This document shows positions 1-9,261 of a stretch of 64,000 nucleotides of DNA, in pieces (the first letter of the stretch is position 1; each line of letters begins with the position of its first letter). Where the stretch lies: NCBI RefSeq assembly GCF_015223355.1, contig NZ_JADFFK010000016.1:1-64000 (forward strand), read 5' to 3'. The DNA is from Salipiger mangrovisoli. Lineage in GTDB: Bacteria > Pseudomonadota > Alphaproteobacteria > Rhodobacterales > Rhodobacteraceae. A model generated the notes under the pieces. It saw only the letters and a program-made list of their open reading frames with translations. It made no database searches and was not told the DNA's origin. The position numbers and the translations under genes were made by a program.

Positions 1-197
1 TGCTTACGATCGCGGAAGTGCCTGTAACGGGAGTAGAACCGCAAATCTGCGGAGCCAACTCCGGCCGCGGGTACCAAGGGTTGATCGGTCGCGGGCGTGC
101 GGCGTGATCGCGTTTGCGCAGTCCGCTTTTGCGCAGGGCCGCGCGCCATGCGAGTGGTCACGGCGCGCGGGATTGGCGCCCGAAAGGCGCTTGGCTG
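1..197. other. Left edge, no gene recognised
   Basis: No reading frame here has a credible start, ribosome binding site or recognisable product. The frames that cross it are antisense to the signal-peptide protein at 198-596 and look like GC-rich shadow frames. It probably holds the 3' flank of that gene and the end of whatever lies to the left. Confidence 0.5.
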
Positions 198-596
198 TCA
201 GTTGCCGACCATCGCCTTGATCCGGGCTGCCTTTTGGTCATGGTTTTCATCTCTGCTGATGATCGCCAGGGCATCGCCGATTTGCTGTCCAGACATTTTC
301 GCAACCACGTCAGGTGGGACGTAGTCCTCGAGAAGCGCGATCTGGGCCTCGGAGAAGGTCATAGGTTCGGTGCCGCCGCCGCCGGCGATGAACGCGATCT
401 GCGCCCGCTTTTCCGCGTCAGTGTCGCTGCCGTTCGCGGCGGCGAAGGCGGCGGCGACCTGCTGGTCGCTCATCATCGAGACGTCGACGTCGGGCGCGTA
501 CTGATTGATGGCTGCGGCCTGTGCGGGCGTGGCCTCGGCATGGGCTGTGCCGGTGGCGAGACCCGCCGCGAGCAGCGCTGCAATGACAGGTTTCAT
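198..596 (-). CDS. Small secreted protein with an internal duplication
   Basis: This is a 132-residue protein of unknown function, probably periplasmic. Residues 1-20 form a classical signal peptide ending in A-H-A. The mature part is two tandem copies of a roughly 50-residue unit (about 23-72 and 80-131), each with the core M-S-[DG]-Q-Q (residues 42-46 and 101-105), a preceding Y-x-P-D or Y-V-P-P-D, and a following acidic/basic stretch ending in A-x-I-x-x-[IM]-[AV]-G. The start is supported by a GGAGG box 5-9 bases upstream; the frame extends further upstream but without a binding site. It is divergent from the YiaW/YiaV-like pair. I do not recognise the family. Confidence 0.7.
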   Translation of the reverse strand: MKPVIAALLAAGLATGTAHAEATPAQAAAINQYAPDVDVSMMSDQQVAAAFAAANGSDTDAEKRAQIAFIAGGGGTEPMTFSEAQIALLEDYVPPDVVAKMSGQQIGDALAIISRDENHDQKAARIKAMVGN

Positions 597-945
597 GGTA
601 TCCTCCCTTTCCAAGGGCAAGATTGTGACCTCGGTCGCGGCGTGTGATGCACATCCCTTCCTGCCGTCTCTGCACGGGTGGCGCGCGGGGCGCCGGGAAC
701 TCGGCAAGGAACAAAGGGCCTTCGCGTCGCCCGAGAGCGTCGGAGTGACCATGTCGCTGCACGACCCCCGACCTTTCCCTAGGTAAGTGCGAACGGCCGA
801 AGGTCCAGAGCCCCTCACCACCTTGTCAGCGGACGCGCCTGCGCGGCTGCCCGAGGCCCGACGCAACCCGTCAGAAAAAAAGCTGACCGCATCGGTGCGA
901 ATCCGCTTACGCTGCGGCAATCTACTGAAATCAAAGGAGTTGCCG
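597..945. promoter_or_regulatory. Divergent intergenic region, nothing specific seen
   Basis: These 349 bases separate the small secreted protein (minus) from the YiaW-like gene (plus) and must carry both promoters. I see no convincing -35/-10 pair, no operator-like palindrome and no structured RNA. The only clear elements are the GGAGG box of the minus-strand gene and the AAAGGAG box at 933-939 for the plus-strand GTG start. Confidence 0.35.
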
Positions 946-1362
946 GTGGAGAGTCAGACAGTTCACCCCTTGGCCCCCGATCACATTCCAGGATACGTGG
1001 TCGGAGCCGACGGAAGCGATGTATTGTTCACCGCGATGACGATCTTCGGGATTGTGCTCGTCGTCGGCCTTGGTGTCCTCTACCTGACGCTGCACTCCAT
1101 TCCCGAGCGGATGGCGCATAAGTCCAGCCACCCGCAGTTGCAGATTGTCGGCATCCTCGCGCTGCTGGCGCTGTTCACCCACAACAACCTGTTCTGGGTC
1201 GCGGCCGTGCTGGTCGCTGGCTTCCAATTCCCGGACATGCTTTCGCCGCTGCAGTCCATCGCGCGCTCGCTGGCGCGGCTCGCGGGCCGCCCGGTCGAGG
1301 AGGACATCCCCGAGGCCGAGCTGTCCGGTCCGGCTTTCCACCACCGCGACGGGGAGGGCTGA
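946..1362 (+). CDS. YiaW-like small inner membrane protein
   Basis: A 138-residue membrane protein with two hydrophobic segments (about residues 26-46 and 63-84) and a soluble C-terminus. The stretch L-H-x-I-P followed by H-P and L-F-T resembles E. coli YiaW (DUF3302), which sits beside the HlyD-family gene yiaV just as here; the family match is from memory. The start is a GTG with AAAGGAG seven bases upstream; the in-frame extension has no binding site. Its stop lies two bases before the HlyD-like ATG, so the two are one operon and probably one membrane complex. Function is unknown. Confidence 0.65.
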   Translation: MESQTVHPLAPDHIPGYVVGADGSDVLFTAMTIFGIVLVVGLGVLYLTLHSIPERMAHKSSHPQLQIVGILALLALFTHNNLFWVAAVLVAGFQFPDMLSPLQSIARSLARLAGRPVEEDIPEAELSGPAFHHRDGEG

Positions 1363-1364
1363 CC

Positions 1365-2600
1365 ATGCTCGAAGCCATTCTCTGCTCGCTGGTCACGCTG
1401 CTGCCCGACTACCTCTACCGCCGCTACGCGCAGGGCAAGCAGTTCGGCCGGGAGCTGACGCTCTTCTCTGTCTGGTACGAGCTGCGCTGGGGGCTGACGC
1501 TGTGGATCTTCCTGACCGTGTCGCTGATCACCGTGCTGTTCTACTACCACCCGGCGAGTCTTTCGGTATCGTCCTACTTCCGCACCGTGACGATCCTTCC
1601 GCAGGTCAGCGGGCGGGTGTCGGACATCTACGTGAAGAACAATCAGAAGGTGTCGGCGGGCGATCCGCTGGTGCGGCTCGACGGTCTGTCGCAGCAGGCA
1701 CAGGTGGATGCGGCGCAGGCTCTTCTGGCCGAAACCGAGGCGTCGGCGAAGCTGGCGCAGACCGATCTGGCGCAGGCCGATGCGGGTATCGCGCAGGCCC
1801 GCGCGGCGCTGGTGCAGGCGCAGGAGGAGTTGCAGCGGAACGAGCAGCTGCGTGACCAAGGGTCGAGCGCCGTGCGACTCGTCGAGATCGAGCGCTACGA
1901 GAACATCGTCGATCAGCGCGAGGCGCAGCTGCGCGCCGCCGAGCTGCAGAAGGAGAGCGCCCAGCAGCAGATCGACGCGGTGCTGCCGGCCAAGCTCGAA
2001 AGCGCGCGGGCCCAGCTGGCATTGGCCAGGGCGGAAATGGACAAGACGCTGATCTCTGCCGGGGTCGACGGGCGTATCGAGCAGCTGGCCCTGCAGGTTG
2101 GGGATTTCATCAGCCCGCTCGCCCGGCCCGCGGGCATCTTCGTGCCCACCGGGGCAGGGGCCGAACGCTTTCAGGCCGGGTTCAACCAGATCGCGGCCCA
2201 GGTGATCCATCCCGGCATGGTTGGCGAGATGGGCTGCATGAGCAAACCGCTCGACATCATCCCGATGGTGGTGACCGAGGTGCAGGATGTGATCCCCTCG
2301 GGGCAGCTACGGCCTTCGGACCGGCTGGTCGACCCGCAGGACGACGTCCGGCCGGGCAGCGTGCTGGTCTACCTCGAGCCGCTCTATACCGATCAGCCGA
2401 CGAAGGTGCCGCCCGGAAGCAGCTGCACGGTCATGCTCTACACCGACAACCACCACCGGCTCGAGCACGAGGAGATGGGCACCGGCAAGCGCATTTTCCT
2501 GCATGTGGTGGACACCATCGGCGTGGTTCACGCTGCCGGGCTGCGGCTGCGCATGCTGTTCATGCCGGTGCAGACGCTGGTTTTCTCCGGCGGACACTGA
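1365..2600 (+). CDS. HlyD-family membrane fusion protein (YiaV-like)
   Basis: A 411-residue periplasmic adaptor. A cytoplasmic N-terminus is followed by one membrane helix (about residues 46-65), then a biotinyl-lipoyl half (T-I-L-P-Q-V-S-G-R-V, about 78-87), a long A/Q/E-rich coiled-coil hairpin (about 105-225) and the second lipoyl half near residue 235, leading into the beta-barrel region. Such proteins link an inner-membrane pump to an outer-membrane channel, but no pump or channel gene is adjacent; the only partner is the YiaW-like protein two bases upstream. Substrate cannot be inferred. It ends convergently with the isochorismatase-family gene, 22 bases away. Confidence 0.8.
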   Translation: MLEAILCSLVTLLPDYLYRRYAQGKQFGRELTLFSVWYELRWGLTLWIFLTVSLITVLFYYHPASLSVSSYFRTVTILPQVSGRVSDIYVKNNQKVSAGDPLVRLDGLSQQAQVDAAQALLAETEASAKLAQTDLAQADAGIAQARAALVQAQEELQRNEQLRDQGSSAVRLVEIERYENIVDQREAQLRAAELQKESAQQQIDAVLPAKLESARAQLALARAEMDKTLISAGVDGRIEQLALQVGDFISPLARPAGIFVPTGAGAERFQAGFNQIAAQVIHPGMVGEMGCMSKPLDIIPMVVTEVQDVIPSGQLRPSDRLVDPQDDVRPGSVLVYLEPLYTDQPTKVPPGSSCTVMLYTDNHHRLEHEEMGTGKRIFLHVVDTIGVVHAAGLRLRMLFMPVQTLVFSGGH

Positions 2601-2626
2601 ACAGGCCGGAAAGGGCGGCCGTTCAG
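2597..2626. terminator. Hairpin spanning both convergent stop codons
   Basis: CTGAAC (2597-2602) pairs with GTTCAG (2621-2626), and GGCCG (2604-2608) with CGGCC (2616-2620), leaving a seven-base loop and one bulged A. Each outer arm contains the stop codon of one of the two convergent genes. There is no T-run on either side, so its action as a terminator is inferred. Confidence 0.45.
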
Positions 2627-3255
2627 GCCGCCTGCGGCAGGCTCTCGAGATGCGTCAGCACCTCGCCGAGCGGCAGCACATCCGCGTAGCGCCGACCCAT
2701 GTCGCCGAGATTGGCGGCATGGGTCTGCGGGTCGTGGTCGCCGCAGCACTCCTCGGGGAGGATGACCCGGAATCCATGCGAGAAGGCGTCGATCACAGAG
2801 GCCCTGATGCACCCCGAGGTGGCGCATCCGGTGACGATCACCGTGTCCACGGCCTCTTGCGTGAAGAAGCTCGAGACGCCGGTCTGGAAGAAGATCGACG
2901 GGGCGCGCTTGATGACCTGCGTGTCGTAGGCGGGGTCGATAATGCGGGGATCGAACTCGCAGCCCGGTGTGCCGAGGATCCAGTTCTCGACGTCGGCGAT
3001 CTTCCAGCGCAGCGCGTCGCGCGTCGAGCTGTAGCCGGTGACGCAGCTGGCCACGGGCAGGCCCGCGGCGCGGGCCGGGGCAAGCAGCCGCGCGGTCGCC
3101 TCGACCGCGGCGTCGATGCGGGGGCCGCCGCCCATCGGAAAGGCCGGGTCGGTCAGGCTGCGCTGGAAGTCGACGACGACGATGCCGCAGCGTCGCCCGA
3201 AGCCAATCTGCCCGGTGCCGAAGCCGAGGCGCGCGTAACGGGTGAGCAGGTCCAT
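2623..3255 (-). CDS. Isochorismatase-family amidohydrolase
   Basis: A 210-residue cytoplasmic cysteine hydrolase. The triad of the family is visible: Asp29 in V-V-V-D-F-Q, Lys116 in V-I-K-R, and the nucleophile Cys149 in V-T-G-C-A-T-S-G-C-I-R, followed by the conserved S/D-x-F-x-x-G. The sequence style matches N-carbamoylsarcosine amidase or maleamate amidohydrolase members more than true isochorismatases, so the substrate is probably an amide from nitrogen heterocycle or creatinine-type degradation. No other gene of such a pathway is nearby. Start chosen at the ATG before D-L-L-T-R because the longer frame reads into low-quality sequence; the binding site is weak. Confidence 0.75.
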   Translation of the reverse strand: MDLLTRYARLGFGTGQIGFGRRCGIVVVDFQRSLTDPAFPMGGGPRIDAAVEATARLLAPARAAGLPVASCVTGYSSTRDALRWKIADVENWILGTPGCEFDPRIIDPAYDTQVIKRAPSIFFQTGVSSFFTQEAVDTVIVTGCATSGCIRASVIDAFSHGFRVILPEECCGDHDPQTHAANLGDMGRRYADVLPLGEVLTHLESLPQAA

Positions 3256-3582
3256 CAGGGTCTCCGGTAAAAGTCCGGACAATCTGGGGCGGTCGTGGTG
3301 GCGCTTGTCAAGCGGTACGCGGGCCGGACGGTGGCGGCGACGCAACCTTCCTCAAAGCTGCACAATGGGCAAGCGCCACGGCGCGTCGTCGCGCAAGGCA
3401 TGCGCCCGTCGCGTAGCTCATGCCCTTATCTATGCATTAAGTGCATGGCTGATTTGCGGAGGCGATCTCCATCTGGTGACCGCCGCCGAGTCTTGCGTAG
3501 ATGGGGGCAAGGACCGCGGCAGGGCTGTGGCGCGGGCAGGGGTCCGCGGACGCAGTTCGGGACCGCACAGGAGGACTTCCGC
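3256..3582. promoter_or_regulatory. Divergent intergenic region with a TGCA palindrome
   Basis: This 327-base region lies between the hydrolase (minus) and the CoA-transferase (plus). At 3432-3446 is an imperfectly centred palindrome, ATGCA-TTAAG-TGCAT, a plausible operator for a dimeric regulator. A related string, TGCATTAATTGC, occurs in the ilvE/petP promoter region near 44453. No gene is credible inside the region. Confidence 0.4.
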
Positions 3583-5097
3583 ATGAACACCCACGCGCGT
3601 ATCGCTTTTCCCGCCCTCCAGGCCCGGACCATGAGCGCCGAGGATGCCGCCGCGCTGATCCACGACGGCATGACCATCGGCATGAGCGGCTTCACCGGCT
3701 CGGGCTATCCGAAATCGGTGCCCGTGGCGCTCGCGGCGCGGATCGAGGCGGCACATGCGGCGGGCGATCCGTTCCGTGTGAAGGTGTTCACCGGCGCCTC
3801 GACCGGTCCCGAGCTTGACGGCGCGCTGGCCAAGGCAAATGGTATCGAGTTCCGGCTGCCCTACAACTCCGACCCCATCGCCCGCGAGCAGATCAACTCA
3901 GGCGAGATGAACTACGTCGACATGCACCTCAGTCAGGTCGCTCCGGTGGTCTGGGAGGGCTTCCTCGGCAAGCTCGACATGGCGGTGGTCGAGGTGTCGG
4001 GCATCACGCCGGACGGCGACCTGATCCCCTCGACCTCGATCGGCAACAACAAGACCTGGCTCGATCAGGCCGAGAAGGTGATCCTCGAGGTCAACCACTG
4101 GCAGAGCCACGCGCTCGACGGAATGCATGACATCTACTACGGCACGGCGCTGCCGCCGAACCGTGTGCCAATCCCGCTCGTCCGTCCCGACGACCGCATC
4201 GGGCAGACGCATTTCCGCATCGACCCCGCCAAGGTGGTCGCGGTGGTCGAGACCGAGGCGCCGGACCGCAACCTGCCCTTCGCCAAACCCGATGCCGTGG
4301 CTGAGGCCATCGCCGGGCACCTGCTGGAGTTCCTCGGCCATGAGGTCGCGCGGGGTCGGCTGCCGGAGAACCTGCTGCCGTTGCAGTCAGGGGTGGGCAA
4401 CGTGACCAACGCGGTTCTCTCGGGGCTGATGGATGCGCCTTATCACGGCATGACCGCCTTTACCGAGGTGGTGCAGGACGGGATGCTGGATCTGCTCGAC
4501 GCGGGCAAGCTGCGCATGGCCTCTGCCACCGCCTTTTCGCTCAGCCCCGAGGCGGCGGAGCGCTTCAACCGCGACGCGCTGCGTTACCGCGACAAGCTGG
4601 TCCTGCGCCCGCAGGAAATCTCGAACCACCCCGAGCTGGTGCGCCGCCTTGGCTGTATCGCGATGAACGGGCTGATCGAGGCGGACATCTACGGCAACGT
4701 CAACTCGACCCATGTGATGGGCTCGCGCATCCAGAACGGCATCGGCGGCTCGGGCGACTTCGCGCGCAATGCCTACCTGTCGATCTTCATGACGCCCTCG
4801 ACCGCCAAGGGTGGCAAGATCTCGGCCATCGTGCCGCAGGTGGCGCATGTGGACCACATCTCGCAAGACGTGCAGGTCATTGTCACCGAGCACGGGCTCG
4901 CGGACCTGCGGGGGCTGGCGCCGCGCCAGCGTGCCGGGGTGATCATTGACCGCTGCGCCCACCCCGACTTCAAGCCGATGCTGCGCGACTACTACGCGCG
5001 GGCGCTGCAGGGGTCCTTCGGCAAGCACGCCCCGACGCTGCTGAACGAGGCGTTGAGCTGGCACCAGCGTTACGTCGAAACCGGCTCGATGAGGTAG
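3583..5097 (+). CDS. Acetyl-CoA hydrolase/succinate CoA-transferase family
   Basis: A 504-residue class I CoA-transferase of the acetyl-CoA hydrolase family, which moves CoA between acetate, succinate or propionate. The family's G-x-G-x-x-x-N motif is at 271-276 (G-V-G-N-V-T-N), and F-T-E-V-V-Q-D follows, putting the catalytic glutamate at Glu295, equivalent to Glu294 of Acetobacter AarC by my count. A second conserved region, S-x-I-x-N-G-I-G-G-S-G-D-F, lies near 385. Length equals the bacterial family norm. The ATG has GGAGG eight bases upstream; a long in-frame extension lacks one. It stands alone and probably handles acetate overflow or propionate metabolism. Confidence 0.85.
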   Translation: MNTHARIAFPALQARTMSAEDAAALIHDGMTIGMSGFTGSGYPKSVPVALAARIEAAHAAGDPFRVKVFTGASTGPELDGALAKANGIEFRLPYNSDPIAREQINSGEMNYVDMHLSQVAPVVWEGFLGKLDMAVVEVSGITPDGDLIPSTSIGNNKTWLDQAEKVILEVNHWQSHALDGMHDIYYGTALPPNRVPIPLVRPDDRIGQTHFRIDPAKVVAVVETEAPDRNLPFAKPDAVAEAIAGHLLEFLGHEVARGRLPENLLPLQSGVGNVTNAVLSGLMDAPYHGMTAFTEVVQDGMLDLLDAGKLRMASATAFSLSPEAAERFNRDALRYRDKLVLRPQEISNHPELVRRLGCIAMNGLIEADIYGNVNSTHVMGSRIQNGIGGSGDFARNAYLSIFMTPSTAKGGKISAIVPQVAHVDHISQDVQVIVTEHGLADLRGLAPRQRAGVIIDRCAHPDFKPMLRDYYARALQGSFGKHAPTLLNEALSWHQRYVETGSMR

Positions 5098-5124
5098 GGC
5101 AGGGCCTTGCCGCCGCAGAAAGCG

Positions 5125-5151
5125 GAAAGCCCGGCCAATGGCCGGGCTTTC
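5125..5151. terminator. Bidirectional terminator between CoA-transferase and fabI
   Basis: A 12-bp perfect stem (GAAAGCCCGGCC with its complement) closes a three-base loop and is flanked by T-rich ends on both strands. It sits between two convergent genes. Confidence 0.75.
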
Positions 5152-5174
5152 GCGTCTCTCGAGGGGCGGGACCC

Positions 5175-5966
5175 TCAGATGAATTCGGCCTGCGGCATGC
5201 CAAGGATATGGAAGCCGCCGTCCACGTGCAGGATCTCGCCCGTGGTGCAGGCGCCCGCGTCCGAGACAAGGTAGACGGCGGTGCCGCCCACGGCCTCGAG
5301 CGTCGCGTTGCTGCGCAGCGGGGTGTTCTGCTCGGTGAACTTGTAGGTCTTGCGTGCGCCGCCGATCGCCGCACCGGCAAGCGTCTTCATCGGGCCGGGC
5401 GAGATCGCGTTGACGCGGATGCCGTCCGGGCCGAGGTCGTTGGCAAGATATCGGGTCGCCGATTCCAGCGCCGCCTTGGCCACGCCCATGACGTTGTAGT
5501 TCGGCACGACCTTGACCGAGCCGTCGTAGGTCAGCGTCAGCAGCGTGCCACCGTTCTCGACCATCAGCGGGTGCGCGCGGCGCGCCACCTCGATGAACGA
5601 GTAGCAGGAGATGTCCATCGAGTTCTTGAAGTTCGAGCGGCTGGTGTTGAGGAACCGGCCGGTCAGCTCGGACTTGTCGGAAAACGCGATGGCATGCACC
5701 ACGAAATCAATGGTCGGCCAGCGTGCGCCAAGCTGCTCGAAGGCGGCGTCGAGCGAGGCGTCGTCGGTGACGTCGACATCGACCATGAAGTCCGACCCGA
5801 TGCTCTGCGCCAGCGGCTCGAGCCGCTTGCCGAAGGCATCCCCCTGGTAGGTGAAGGCAAGCTCCGCCCCCGCCTCGTGCAGCGCCTTGGCGATGCCCCA
5901 CGCGATGGAGCGGTCGTTCGCCACCCCCATGATCAGCCCGCGCTTGCCCTTGAGAAGCTCGCCCAT
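5175..5966 (-). CDS. fabI: Enoyl-ACP reductase FabI
   Basis: A 263-residue NADH-dependent enoyl-ACP reductase, the last step of each fatty-acid elongation cycle. It is a short-chain dehydrogenase fold with the FabI variant nucleotide motif G-V-A-N-D-R-S-I-A-W-G (14-24) and the catalytic Y-x6-K pair at Tyr157 and Lys164, one off from E. coli numbering. It is the last gene of the fabA-fabB-fabI operon, starting about 16 bases after fabB stops. It is also the triclosan-type target. Full length and intact. Confidence 0.95.
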   Translation of the reverse strand: MGELLKGKRGLIMGVANDRSIAWGIAKALHEAGAELAFTYQGDAFGKRLEPLAQSIGSDFMVDVDVTDDASLDAAFEQLGARWPTIDFVVHAIAFSDKSELTGRFLNTSRSNFKNSMDISCYSFIEVARRAHPLMVENGGTLLTLTYDGSVKVVPNYNVMGVAKAALESATRYLANDLGPDGIRVNAISPGPMKTLAGAAIGGARKTYKFTEQNTPLRSNATLEAVGGTAVYLVSDAGACTTGEILHVDGGFHILGMPQAEFI

Positions 5967-5982
5967 GTCCGTCTCTCGCTTG

Positions 5983-7212
<1,230 letters not shown>

Positions 7213-7226
7213 GGGAAACCTCCCTC

Positions 7227-7736
7227 TCAGCTCTCGGAAAGAGCGACTTTCATGTCTTTGACCTGGTAGATGACTTCGCCATCCGCCTCGACGATGCCGT
7301 CGGCGACACCCATGGTCAGCCGGCGGGTCTGCACGGCCTTGGTGAAATCGACCTTGTAGGTCAGCATTTTGCGGTCCGGGCGCACCATGCCGGTCAGCTT
7401 CACCTCGCCCACGCCGAGCGCGTAGCCGCGGCCCAGCCAGCCGCGCCAGCCGAGGTTGAAGCCGGTGAGCTGCCACAGGCCGTCAAGACCAAGGCAGCCG
7501 GGCATGATCGGGTTGCCGGGGAAATGGCAGTCGAAGAACCACAGGTCCGGGGTGATGTCGAACTCAGCGACCACGTGCCCCTTGCCGTGCAGGCCACCGT
7601 CCGACGAAATATCGGTGATGCGATCCATCATCAGCATGGGCGGCGCAGGAAGCTGCGCATTGCCCGGTCCGAAGAGCTCGCCGCGCGCGCATTTCAGTAG
7701 ATCTTCCTTGCCGAAGCTGGTGGGATAGTCGGCCAT
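7227..7736 (-). CDS. fabA: 3-hydroxydecanoyl-ACP dehydratase/isomerase FabA
   Basis: A 169-residue bifunctional dehydratase/isomerase that introduces the cis double bond at the ten-carbon stage. The active-site pair is His71 in C-H-F-P-G-N-P and Asp85 in G-C-L-G-L-D-G, each one off from E. coli FabA. It leads the anaerobic-type unsaturated fatty acid operon fabA-fabB-fabI and is transcribed away from irr; the 188-base region between them holds both promoters. Confidence 0.95.
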   Translation of the reverse strand: MADYPTSFGKEDLLKCARGELFGPGNAQLPAPPMLMMDRITDISSDGGLHGKGHVVAEFDITPDLWFFDCHFPGNPIMPGCLGLDGLWQLTGFNLGWRGWLGRGYALGVGEVKLTGMVRPDRKMLTYKVDFTKAVQTRRLTMGVADGIVEADGEVIYQVKDMKVALSES

Positions 7737-7892
7737 GCAGGCACGCCCCTTTGTCCATAGTTTCAGGTTGCGCCTCCTCTATCACCGCGAAACCGCGCCA
7801 TGCAAGCCTGCGCATCGACGGGTCACCTTGCGACGCGGACCATGCCGGCGGTGGATTTCCGTTTGAAAAGGGGCGCTGTGCACCATTATATA

Positions 7893-7920
7893 CAGTCCAT
7901 GAAGCTAGGTAACCGGACTG
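7893..7920 (+). promoter_or_regulatory. Inverted repeat at the irr start
   Basis: CAGTCC (7893-7898) and GGACTG (7915-7920) are perfect complements separated by 16 bases, and the right arm ends four bases before the irr ATG. The right arm contains the only purine-rich binding-site-like bases for irr. It could be an operator or a hairpin that masks the ribosome binding site; the sequence does not decide. Confidence 0.3.
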
Positions 7921-7924
7921 AGCG

Positions 7925-8341
7925 ATGACAACCGAAGCGGTACAGAGAGGCAGCGACTGGCTGAACCAGGCGGGGCTGAGGCCCACGCGGCAGCGCGTTG
8001 CGCTGGCGGCGCTGCTGGTGGGAGACGGGAAGCATCGTCACTTCACCGCCGAGAGCCTGTTCGCCGCCGCGCAGGCCGAGGGCGAGAGCGTCTCCTTGGC
8101 CACGGTTTACAACACGCTGCGCGCCTTCTGCGATGTCGGGTTGATCCAGGAGGTCACCGTCGACGGCAGCCGCAGCTATTTCGACACCAACACCCACGAC
8201 CACCCGCATTTCTTCTGGGAAGACGAGGGCCACCTGACCGACGCCCCCTCGGAGGAGCTGGTGATCTCGAAGTTGCCGAACGCGCCCGAAGGCGCGGAGA
8301 TTGCCTCGGTTGACGTGGTGATCCGCCTGCGCAGGAAGTGA
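7925..8341 (+). CDS. irr: Fur-family iron response regulator Irr
   Basis: A 138-residue Fur-superfamily repressor/activator. The winged helix spans about residues 12-85 (R-P-T-R-Q-R, then S-L-A-T-V-Y-N-T-L as recognition helix). The dimerisation half contains H-D-H-P-H-F-F-W, typical of the heme/iron-sensing Irr branch, and it lacks the C-x-x-C zinc motif of Fur or Zur. In Rhodobacterales an irr gene is commonly next to fabA, as here. Irr controls iron uptake and heme synthesis according to iron supply. Confidence 0.85.
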   Translation: MTTEAVQRGSDWLNQAGLRPTRQRVALAALLVGDGKHRHFTAESLFAAAQAEGESVSLATVYNTLRAFCDVGLIQEVTVDGSRSYFDTNTHDHPHFFWEDEGHLTDAPSEELVISKLPNAPEGAEIASVDVVIRLRRK

Positions 8342-8541
8342 GCCGCGGCTGACGCCGCTGCGTCAGGGGCGCTGCCCCTCTTCGCCATGTCTGCTTGCGC
8401 CTATCGCGCGGGAATGGTGACCCTTCGGCCGATTCATTCCGGCATATTTCTAAGAAGACGAAGCAGGCGGGCGCCGGCGCGGGGCCGGGAACCCTCTGCG
8501 CCATGAGGACGTTTTTCCGGCAAACGGAAAAGGAGGTTCCC

Positions 8542-9228
8542 ATGAGCCGCAAGCTGACATTGCAATCGATCGAGCCGCTGACCCACGACGTGCACCACCT
8601 GGTGTTCGACCGCCCCGAGGGGCTGGACTTCGTGCCGGGGCAGGCCGTCGACATGGCGCTCGACCGGGACGGCTGGCGCGAGGAGCGCAGGCCCTTCACC
8701 TTCACCTCGCTGCCCGAGGAGACGCGGCTGGAGTTCGTCATCAAATCCTATCCCGAGAGCGCCGAGGGGCACGACGGGGTGACCGCGCGGATCGGCCGTC
8801 TGCAGCCCGGCGACAGCGTGCTGGTCGAGGAGCCCTGGGGGGCCATCGAGGACAAGGGGGACGGCGTCTTCATTGCGGGTGGCGCCGGGGTCACGCCGTT
8901 CATTGCCATCCTGCGCAACAAGCTGGCGCAGCGCGGCACGCTGGAAGGCAATACGCTGGTGTTCTCCAACAAGACCGAGGCGGACATTCTTCTGCGCGAG
9001 AGTTTCGAGCAGATGCCCGGCCTGCGCACGGTCTTCGTGGTGACGGACGAAGAGGACAGCCCGCGCCACCGCGAAAGGATCGACGGCGAGCTTCTGGCGC
9101 AGGTCGTGGTGCCCGAGCGGGACCTTTGCTACATCTGCGGACCTGATGCGATGCTCGACGACATGTCGCAGGCGCTGCGGGACATCGGGGTCGCCGATGC
9201 GCGCATCGTCACCGAAGAGTTCGACTGA
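8542..9228 (+). CDS. FAD-binding ferredoxin/flavodoxin reductase-like oxidoreductase
   Basis: A 228-residue flavoprotein with the FNR fold and no 2Fe-2S domain. FAD-binding R-R-P-F-T-F-T-S is near residue 52, the pyridine-nucleotide motif G-G-A-G-V-T-P-F near 112, and the C-terminal nicotinamide region C-Y-I-C-G-P-D-A-M-L near 195. It should move electrons between NAD(P)H and a small carrier protein; the carrier is not encoded nearby. A near-perfect AAAAGGAGG precedes the ATG at 8542, which rules out the upstream in-frame starts. It appears monocistronic. Confidence 0.8.
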   Translation: MSRKLTLQSIEPLTHDVHHLVFDRPEGLDFVPGQAVDMALDRDGWREERRPFTFTSLPEETRLEFVIKSYPESAEGHDGVTARIGRLQPGDSVLVEEPWGAIEDKGDGVFIAGGAGVTPFIAILRNKLAQRGTLEGNTLVFSNKTEADILLRESFEQMPGLRTVFVVTDEEDSPRHRERIDGELLAQVVVPERDLCYICGPDAMLDDMSQALRDIGVADARIVTEEFD

Positions 9229-9261
9229 GGCGTGCCCGACCTGGGCCGGACGGGGCGGCGG

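Noticed and set aside
114-647. A 177-codon plus-strand frame antisense to the small secreted protein
   Set aside because: It lacks a binding site and recognisable features, while the minus-strand frame has a signal peptide, duplication and a GGAGG site.
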